From assembly GCA_013697635.1 (NCBI GenBank), contig JACCWM010000190.1, positions 1-64,000 on the forward strand: a stretch of 64,000 nucleotides of DNA. The letters run 5' to 3'. Below are positions 59,101 through 64,000 of this stretch, one piece after another (positions within the stretch are counted from its first letter, which is position 1; every line of letters begins with the position of its first letter). The notes below the pieces were generated by a model that saw only the letters and a list, made by a program, of their open reading frames with translations, was not told where the DNA came from and did no database searches. The position numbers and the translations under genes are program-made. The stretch comes from Lujinxingiaceae bacterium (GTDB lineage: Bacteria; Myxococcota_A; Bradymonadia; Bradymonadales; Bradymonadaceae).

Positions 59101-59731
59101 GGTCGCGCCAGCGCCCGTGAAATTGTTCGGGCGCCATGTATTGAGGTGTTCCGGCGGCATTTTGCCAGGCTGGCCCCTCCTCGAAGCGCTCCGTGATAAA
59201 GGCAAGGCCAAAATCGGAAAGCTTGATTCCTGGCCATCCCTCGGTGGGCTCATCGAGCAGTACGTTTGCAGGCTTCAAGTCGCGGTGGATCACGCCACGT
59301 GCATGGGCATGAGCGAGCGCGTCGAGCAGCGATAGCAACAGCGTTTTGAGCTGAATCCAGGAAAACACGCGCCCTTTGATGGAGTCGAGCGAGCCATAGG
59401 CCGCAAGCTCCATGGCCAAAAACGGGCTGTCGGCGAGCAGTTCGCCCTCCGAGAGGTATTCTGCCTCGTCATTGGCCAGGCCGTAGTCGAAGACCATCAC
59501 GACGCCGGGGTGATGAAGTGCGGCGACGGCGCGTACCTCGTTGCGAAACGAGATCTGGAAGGTGGTTGCCAGTGCCTGCTTGTCGGTGATCGCCTTGACG
59601 GCGATAGGCACCTGTTGCTCGACATGGATCCCTTGCCACACAATACCCATGGCGCCCTTGCCTAAGGGGCGGTGCAGCTCAAAGGGGCCCAGACCAATGG
59701 CTTGGTGTTCCTGCCAAGATGGGTCAATCAT
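56183..59731 (-). CDS. Ser/Thr protein kinase - ATPase - TPR regulator
   Basis: 1182 aa. The N-terminal kinase (about 10-280) has the Gly loop GKGAMG, VAVKAI-type Lys, HRDLKPANVLL, DFG and APE motifs, so it looks active. An AAA/STAND-type ATPase module starts near residue 400 with P-loop GPPGVGKSRL and a LDDAHWG Walker B. The last 450 residues are TPR/helical repeats. This kinase-AAA_16-TPR layout is common in Myxococcota and resembles regulators that lack a C-terminal DNA-binding domain. ATG at 59731 preferred over TTG at 59743. No membrane helix. Confidence 0.93.
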   Translation of the reverse strand: MIDPSWQEHQAIGLGPFELHRPLGKGAMGIVWQGIHVEQQVPIAVKAITDKQALATTFQISFRNEVRAVAALHHPGVVMVFDYGLANDEAEYLSEGELLADSPFLAMELAAYGSLDSIKGRVFSWIQLKTLLLSLLDALAHAHARGVIHRDLKPANVLLDEPTEGWPGIKLSDFGLAFITERFEEGPAWQNAAGTPQYMAPEQFHGRWRDHGPWTDLYALGCLAFELVVGYLPFEGANIVQIARAHLDEPPAPLRARSAVPEGFERWVLRLLEKSPSARYRCAADAAYGLVEIGDCSDEIGASGNDWLDLLASLDSERSVPTMASVSSAPMPSYSLKRFSATHGCDDSGRRLIPIDFRPDPDGLATPLPVVQPPFPALWQHTNGAPASLKLIGAGLGLYGIRRLPFVGREDARNVLWNALGEVHGGETRVVVIKGPPGVGKSRLALWLTERAAEVGAAVGLRATHSPMNGPADGLARMLSRNLGCVGQPRDEVVTRVRKILANVGLHEEYEWEALTELIHPALLSDPHSLPVSFSDPRQRYALIRRHIVRLSAERPAIVWLDDAHWGADALAFAHFMLEDRDSGAPTLIVVTIRDDLVEADSPVERHLNALIACEQTQTLAVGPLEGADRTRLVGDLLFLDSTVARLVETRTAGNPLFAEQLVGDWVQRGLLEVGIDGFVLRKGEQVDIPDELHSIWSEALDRVLADRCFDDRVIIELAATIGQDVDQDEWQAVCQAALIDSPREMAEALLQRRLLYESESGWHFAHSMLRESIERTARESGRWQAHNRACALMLRNLRAQHPDFSERLARHLLEADEFEEAIDPLLDAASRLRNGGDPQGALELLERRDQAMDRVALAVHDRRRVDGLILAATVHMNCAQPTQSLACAQKALEGALFGGWRSLMGSAYLHMGHAKGWLGDLDEALALQSSAREIFRQLGDLDGLAKALQITGQIQLRRGCLEAASALFHEAASISEALKDDLRCANLHQELSNIAIRRQEYDQAQYHLTKAMSVATQHRSALGISDCLNGLAEIKRFQGQLEEAEELYHRALSHAELVGARNTLVARTNLALIYIQRARYDQAQPLIDNCLREARRMGRRAFIGFLLVFSLPCLATANDWESWDQCIQEADAILSELNVIEPDMVLVAERAAALAEAGGHVERVQRARSLADKHRPPSTPA

Positions 59732-59743
59732 CGAGCTCCCCAA

Positions 59744-60343
59744 AAGCTTGGTTCGGTCGCAACGATGAGATATTCCGCCATGGCAACGCTTGTATTCTAG
59801 TCAGTCAGCAAATTCAGATTTGGCGATCAGGCTGCCGGAAATCTAACCTGTATGGGGGAAAATGACCAGTGTATTCAATCCCACTTTGCCCGAGGTGACG
59901 AGGCGGAAATGCTCAACCTAAGGCTCTTTGAAGTTCTTCAGGCTTTGTGGCATGCTCGCCGCCGGCCCGGAAATGCCAGGTGGCGAAAGGTGTTCATATT
60001 CAAGTGGGTGGACGGCACGCGATGCCCCTTGGTACGACCCTTACCCGGCCAATAATTATGATCGAATGGCTTGAGCTCTTCGTCAGCACAGCGAGTTACT
60101 TGCAGATCGTTACAAAGCTTGCCCAGATGTCAGCCACGGAGGTCGTCCTTGTCTTTTTGGTCTCCAAGCCTGTTTTCGTTATGGTGGCGATTGGCGCGGT
60201 ATTGAGCGGCGCCGATCGTCCTGAGCACTGCGAGCTTCTCCAAGACAGTGGCGAGCAGCCGTTGCATCGCCAGTAGATTCCCACGTGTTGCACGCCTGCA
60301 GTCTTAGCCGCAGGTCACGCCCAGTCATGTCACCGAAGCACAT
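59744..60343. other. Intergenic region, 600 bp
   Basis: No confident gene. A 72-codon frame at 60058-60276 (+) encodes a hydrophobic stretch VVLVFLVSKPVFVMVAIGAVL, but no ribosome-binding site precedes it and base composition is unlike coding DNA around it. It presumably holds promoters for both flanking, divergent genes. Confidence 0.4.
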
Positions 60344-60997
60344 ATGTCCGAAATTGAAGAAGTCGAACCGGTTGCTCCAAGGCCCCAATACACCTGGAAG
60401 GCTGCCGTGATCATCGGTCTGTGCGTGCTCGCCGTCGTGGCAGGCATCGGAGCCATAGGCCACATCTCGGGCACGGGTTGGTTTGGCTACCGCCAGGTGC
60501 TCTACGGCGGCGGCGAGCTGTATATTCTCAATTTGAGCGACGACGAGCGACTGGTGGTCGTCGACGGTCGCGCGCCGGTCGAAGTGCCCGCGCAAAATGC
60601 TCAGATGGTCGAGATCATTGGAGGAACCTCCCAGGTGATCATTCTTGATACGGCTCACCAACAAGTAGACAGCTACGAGGTCACCATTGACCGCTCGCAC
60701 GCGTTGTTGAACATCTCCCAGGCCAGTTGTCTGGTGGTGGCCGACATCTCCTCGTTTTACGGCGGCAAGGCCAAAAAGCTCGCGTTTGTCGAATTCTTGC
60801 GCGAAGACCGGCGCGTTTACGTGCCCAACACAACCAACGTCGTATGGCCCCGTCGCAGCTTTCCGCCTCGCCTCGACGCTCAGGGTGGTCCCGGGCTGTG
60901 GATCGAGATCGTGGGCTGCCCGCTGCTCGACGAGCGCGACTACCTGGAGGCCTACATGGATGTGCGCCTTCAACAGCGTTTCGAGCGCAAGGAGTGA
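60344..60997 (+). CDS. Membrane-anchored unrecognised protein, 217 aa
   Basis: One transmembrane helix at about 19-42 after a short acidic N-terminus. The remainder is beta-rich (LYILNLSDDERLVVVDGR, VPAQNAQMVEIIGGTSQVIIL) with two isolated Cys, and would lie in the periplasm. No family recognised. It is followed 66 bases on by the DnaQ-like gene on the same strand. Confidence 0.7.
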   Translation: MSEIEEVEPVAPRPQYTWKAAVIIGLCVLAVVAGIGAIGHISGTGWFGYRQVLYGGGELYILNLSDDERLVVVDGRAPVEVPAQNAQMVEIIGGTSQVIILDTAHQQVDSYEVTIDRSHALLNISQASCLVVADISSFYGGKAKKLAFVEFLREDRRVYVPNTTNVVWPRRSFPPRLDAQGGPGLWIEIVGCPLLDERDYLEAYMDVRLQQRFERKE

Positions 60998-61063
60998 GGC
61001 CTTGTACCGATCCTGGCACCGTGGCACAATCCGCTGCGGGCCATGCCCCCCCAGGAGTAGAGC

Positions 61064-61813
61064 GTGTCAAAGTGGCCAACATTGTGGAAGGATTTGCCGC
61101 TGGCGGTGATCGACGTCGAGACGACAGGCCTCGACCCGCTGGGCGATCGCGTGATCGAGATCGGGATCATCCGCTTCGAGCATGGCGAGGTCGTTGAGAC
61201 CTATGGCCAGCTGATCAATCCCGAGCGCTCCATCCCTGACGAGTCGGTCAAGATCACCGGGATCACAGACGCCGATGTGCAGGACAAGCCAACCTTTGCC
61301 GAGGTGGCCGGTGAGATCCATGCTCGCTTACAGGACGTGGGCCTTGTGGCCTACAATCTGAGCTTCGACCGCAGCTTCGTACGCCACGAATTGGAGCGCT
61401 GTGGGCTAAACTGGCCCGAAGAGGCGCCAACGCTCGATCCGTTGATCTTTGCGCGCCAGTTCTTCAAGAATCATCCGCGTAAAAACCTGGGCACGGTATC
61501 CAAACTGCTCGGTATACCGCTCGAGGAGGCCCACCGTGCTACCCATGATGCGACGGTGGCCGGTCGCGTGCTCTTTGCCTTCGCCGATCGGCTGCCTGAG
61601 GACCTCGCGCAATTGCTTCTTTTGCAGGCGCAGTGGGAGGCCGCGCAAGCCAGCGAGATGTCTGGCTGGCGAAACAACCGCGACGGAGCATTCGACTCGC
61701 TCTCTGATGCCCTGGGTGAGCAGCCCATCGGCCTTGGCCCAGCCTATATTTACGGTGACGAGGCCGACCCGTTACGCGCGCTCTACATGAGTGTGCCTGA
61801 AGCCACCGACTAA
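61064..61813 (+). CDS. DnaQ-like 3'-5' exonuclease
   Basis: 249 aa. DEDDh exonuclease with Exo I DVETTG (Asp17, Glu19), Exo II YNLSFDRSF, and Exo III HRATHDATVAG. The domain spans about 10-180, followed by a 70-residue tail of unknown role. It could be the proofreading epsilon subunit of DNA polymerase III or a repair nuclease; no clear beta-clamp motif was seen. GTG at 61064 with CAGGAG seven bases upstream. Near a DinG-type helicase gene, a pairing found as a fusion in Firmicutes DinG. Confidence 0.9.
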   Translation: MSKWPTLWKDLPLAVIDVETTGLDPLGDRVIEIGIIRFEHGEVVETYGQLINPERSIPDESVKITGITDADVQDKPTFAEVAGEIHARLQDVGLVAYNLSFDRSFVRHELERCGLNWPEEAPTLDPLIFARQFFKNHPRKNLGTVSKLLGIPLEEAHRATHDATVAGRVLFAFADRLPEDLAQLLLLQAQWEAAQASEMSGWRNNRDGAFDSLSDALGEQPIGLGPAYIYGDEADPLRALYMSVPEATD

Positions 61814-61837
61814 ATCGCCTGGCTGGCACGGGATGAC

Positions 61838-62539
61838 ATGATGAAAAAGACAAATAATAACAACGCCAAACCCGAGACCCCCGAATCCAAGGTACAGCTG
61901 ATCGTCGATGCCGAGTTGGAGCGTAACGAAGCTTTTCAACCCTGGTGGAGTGCGATGGCTCGTCCGCTCGAGGAGTTGCTCGGTTTCGTTCCTTCGGTGC
62001 GTGATACAAGAAGCGGGCGAAGCGCCGCGCGCCAGACCCGCATTGCCCTGGTCGTCATCGGCGTCTTGGTGATGGCGCTGGGCCAGCGGCCCTTGTGGAT
62101 CGTGGTCGGCCTGACTTTGATGCTGCTTGCATTGGTGGTCCCGCTCGACGAGCTCAAAAAGCGCGGCTGGCTGGGTCACGTTCGAGGGCTTCGTGCAAGC
62201 CAGACGCGTCGGGTTCGAAGTGCTGCCAGCTTGGTCTTTGACGGCCGACGCATCGAGCTTCGCGAGGGAACGACGATGGTGCGCCGCGTGCTGGTCAACC
62301 GCGGCACCCACGAGGTGGAGCTACGACGGCGCGGCGCGCTGGTTTGTCTGGGAATCTTGGCCCCCTCGAGGCGAAAGCGCGAGGCGATCTGGATTTGCGC
62401 GAGCAATGCGCGCATCGACGCCGACACGCTCGCTGAGCTCGATGCCAGCGAAGTCGATCTGCCCGTGCATGTTGCCTCGGCGGATTGGGAGCAAATCTAT
62501 GCGGCGCTCTCACCGCCGGCGCGGACGTTGGGACCATGA
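61838..62539 (+). CDS. Unrecognised protein with two membrane helices, 233 aa
   Basis: Residues 1-60 are polar; two hydrophobic helices lie at about 66-85 and 87-105 (IALVVIGVLVMALG, LWIVVGLTLMLLALVV). The C-terminal 120 residues are soluble, basic and beta-rich. No known domain. It lies between the DnaQ-like and DinG-like genes, with a 4-base ATGA overlap to the latter, so the three are probably one operon. Confidence 0.7.
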   Translation: MMKKTNNNNAKPETPESKVQLIVDAELERNEAFQPWWSAMARPLEELLGFVPSVRDTRSGRSAARQTRIALVVIGVLVMALGQRPLWIVVGLTLMLLALVVPLDELKKRGWLGHVRGLRASQTRRVRSAASLVFDGRRIELREGTTMVRRVLVNRGTHEVELRRRGALVCLGILAPSRRKREAIWICASNARIDADTLAELDASEVDLPVHVASADWEQIYAALSPPARTLGP

Positions 62540-64000
62540 GTCACGCCATGCACCAAATCCTTGGCCCCGGCGGACTGCTCAGCCAGCGCCTGGAACGCTA
62601 TGAGTATCGGCCCCAGCAGTTGGAGATGGCCAATAAGGTCGAGCGCGCCCTTGTCGAGCGTCGTCCTTTGATCGTCGAGGCGGCAACCGGAACCGGCAAG
62701 ACTCTGGCCTATCTGATCCCGGCGCTGCTCTCTCAAAAGCGCGTCGTGGTGAGCACGGGAACCAAAGCCCTTCAGGAGCAGCTCTTTTACAAAGACATCC
62801 CCTTTTTGCGCGAGCACCTGCCCCACCCTTTTGACGCCGTCTTGCTCAAGGGGCGCAAGAATTATCTATGTAAGCTGCGCTTCTCAGAGATGACCCAAGA
62901 GCCGATGTTTCGCTCGCGCGAAGATATGCGCTTGTGGTCGACGATCGTGGAGTGGGCCTGCCACACCGAGACCGGTGATCGCGCAGAGATTGATGGACTG
63001 CCCGACAACTATGCAAGCTGGAACGACTTGTCGGTTGGCTCCGATGCATGTCTGGGAGCGCGCTGTCAGTTCTACGAAGGCTGCCACGTCACCAGGGCGC
63101 GCGAGCGCGCGCGCGAGGCCACGCTCATTGTCGTCAACCATCATCTCTTCTTTGCGGACCTGGCGCTTCGCGACCGTGGCCATGGCGAGGTTTTGCCGGA
63201 ATACGATGCGGTGATCTTTGACGAGGCTCACCATCTCGAGGACGTGGCCACAGAATATTTCGGCATGAACGTGTCGAATTTTCGTTTCACCGAGCTTGCG
63301 AGCGACATTCAACGCACCCTGGACGTCGAAGAGATCTCCGACGACGGCGTCGAGGACGCACTTCGCGCGTTGGGCCGCCAATCCAACGACTTTTTCAGCT
63401 CGGTCGCACGCGGACTAAGCGATGGCCGCCACACACGCGACGTGATCCTCAGCGGAGATCGCCGTGAACAGGCCCAGTTTGCCTCGCGCGATATCAAAGC
63501 CGCACTCGAGGACGTGCGCGGCGCGCTCGCCCGACTCTCGCAATTGGGCGAGGTGGGCGACAGACTGGTCGGTCGAGCCAAGGAGCTCGGTGTCGAATTG
63601 AGCTTCGTACTCGAGGCTGACGATGGGCGCTTTGCCTTCATGGGTGACGTGCGCGACCGAGGCGTATTCCTGCAGGCAGCACCGATCGATCCCGGCGAGC
63701 TGTTGCGCGAAAAGCTACTCGACTGCCACGACAGCCTGGTATTCACATCGGCCACGCTCGCCAGTGGAGGAACGCTCGATTTTTTCAAGCAGCGCATGGG
63801 CATGGTGACCGCGGCTGGGCCAGCATTCGAGGTCGACGAAGCGATCCTGGCACCTGTTTTCAATTATCGTGATCAATGCCTGGTCTACGTTCCCCGCAAG
63901 CTTGGACCGCCCAACGACCCCCAGTTTTCGAGCAACATGGCCGTGATTGTCGAGTACCTGGTCGATATCACCAAAGGCCGGGCCTTCGTGCTGTTTACGA
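62536..64000 (+). CDS. DinG/YoaA-type ATP-dependent DNA helicase (partial, runs off right edge)
   Basis: 488 codons are visible. XPD-like superfamily 2 helicase: Walker A EAATGTGKT (Lys55), the DEAH box FDEAHHLED, and VVNHHLFFADL motif. Four Cys (NYLCK, DACLG, ARCQF, EGCHV) lie where the 4Fe-4S cluster of XPD, DinG and YoaA binds, so it probably carries one. Motif III-like SATLA follows near residue 410. Such helicases unwind R-loops or stalled-fork DNA after damage. Start overlaps the previous stop. The end is outside the window. Confidence 0.93.
   Translation, partial: MSHAMHQILGPGGLLSQRLERYEYRPQQLEMANKVERALVERRPLIVEAATGTGKTLAYLIPALLSQKRVVVSTGTKALQEQLFYKDIPFLREHLPHPFDAVLLKGRKNYLCKLRFSEMTQEPMFRSREDMRLWSTIVEWACHTETGDRAEIDGLPDNYASWNDLSVGSDACLGARCQFYEGCHVTRARERAREATLIVVNHHLFFADLALRDRGHGEVLPEYDAVIFDEAHHLEDVATEYFGMNVSNFRFTELASDIQRTLDVEEISDDGVEDALRALGRQSNDFFSSVARGLSDGRHTRDVILSGDRREQAQFASRDIKAALEDVRGALARLSQLGEVGDRLVGRAKELGVELSFVLEADDGRFAFMGDVRDRGVFLQAAPIDPGELLREKLLDCHDSLVFTSATLASGGTLDFFKQRMGMVTAAGPAFEVDEAILAPVFNYRDQCLVYVPRKLGPPNDPQFSSNMAVIVEYLVDITKGRAFVLFT

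Noticed and set aside
60058-60276. 72-codon frame with a hydrophobic helix
   Set aside because: No Shine-Dalgarno and no independent support; kept as a note in the intergenic entry.

Overview
The window is 64 kb of GC-rich chromosome from a Gram-negative bacterium. I infer a deltaproteobacterial or Myxococcota-like relative, possibly Bradymonadales. The reasons are Asp-rich lipoproteins (lipobox followed by D-rich linkers), Zn-ribbon/GYF-like/TPR membrane proteins resembling the cytoplasmic heads of myxobacterial GltJ, a multidomain Ser/Thr kinase-ATPase-TPR protein, RpoN with a GAF-type enhancer-binding protein, and an F-ATPase whose Fo genes (atpZ-atpI-atpB-atpE) stand apart from the F1 genes. 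The assignment rests on gene content only; no marker phylogeny was possible.

Layout. 1-4.9 kb: edge of a lipoprotein gene, gyrA, and the Fo gene cluster closed by a strong terminator. 4.9-9 kb: an unrecognised gene and two tandem Zn-ribbon/TM/TPR paralogues. 9-12.6 kb: dnaE. 12.8-18.5 kb: a lipoprotein, a phosphoribosyltransferase-hydrolase/erythromycin-esterase-like pair and a PAS histidine kinase. 19-27.1 kb: mutS2, a DUF2231 membrane protein, a palindromic repeat element, and a two-gene operon of a gluzincin-TPR protein and a DUF4175-like coiled-coil membrane protein. 27.3-28.8 kb: an AstD-like aldehyde dehydrogenase. 28.8-31.9 kb: an accessory island with a tandem 42-bp repeat array, an ISKra4-type transposase, a broken IS630 transposase, a hexanucleotide tract and palindromic repeats. 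31.9-36.3 kb: an S9 peptidase, hpf and rpoN. 36.6-39.3 kb: a Cys-rich lipoprotein, a hairpin-rich gap, and a two-gene envelope/stress pair (acidic TM protein plus PRC-barrel). 39.3-43.4 kb: a MoxR-DUF58-BatA operon. 43.5-45.8 kb: two unknown proteins and a YihY membrane protein. 46-52.9 kb: two large lipoproteins flanking a sigma-54 activator/metallo-hydrolase operon. 53-56.2 kb: a large AsmA-like/GT51 fusion and a small BLUF-like protein without the flavin-site residues. 56.2-59.7 kb: the kinase-ATPase-TPR protein. 60.3-64 kb: two unknown membrane proteins, a DnaQ-like exonuclease and a DinG-type helicase that runs off the right edge.

Functionally the window mixes core information processing (gyrA, dnaE, mutS2, DnaQ-like, DinG-like, rpoN, hpf) with envelope functions. 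The envelope items are the Fo rotor, peptidoglycan polymerase fusion, MoxR/vWA operon, gluzincin/DUF4175 pair and lipoproteins. I did not find a CRISPR array, tRNA, rRNA or an obvious complete defence system. The least ordinary items are the tandem Zn-ribbon/GYF-like/TPR pair, the AsmA-GT51 fusion, the degenerate BLUF-like protein, and the repeat and hairpin structures at 22.1, 28.8, 31.7 and 37.1 kb.
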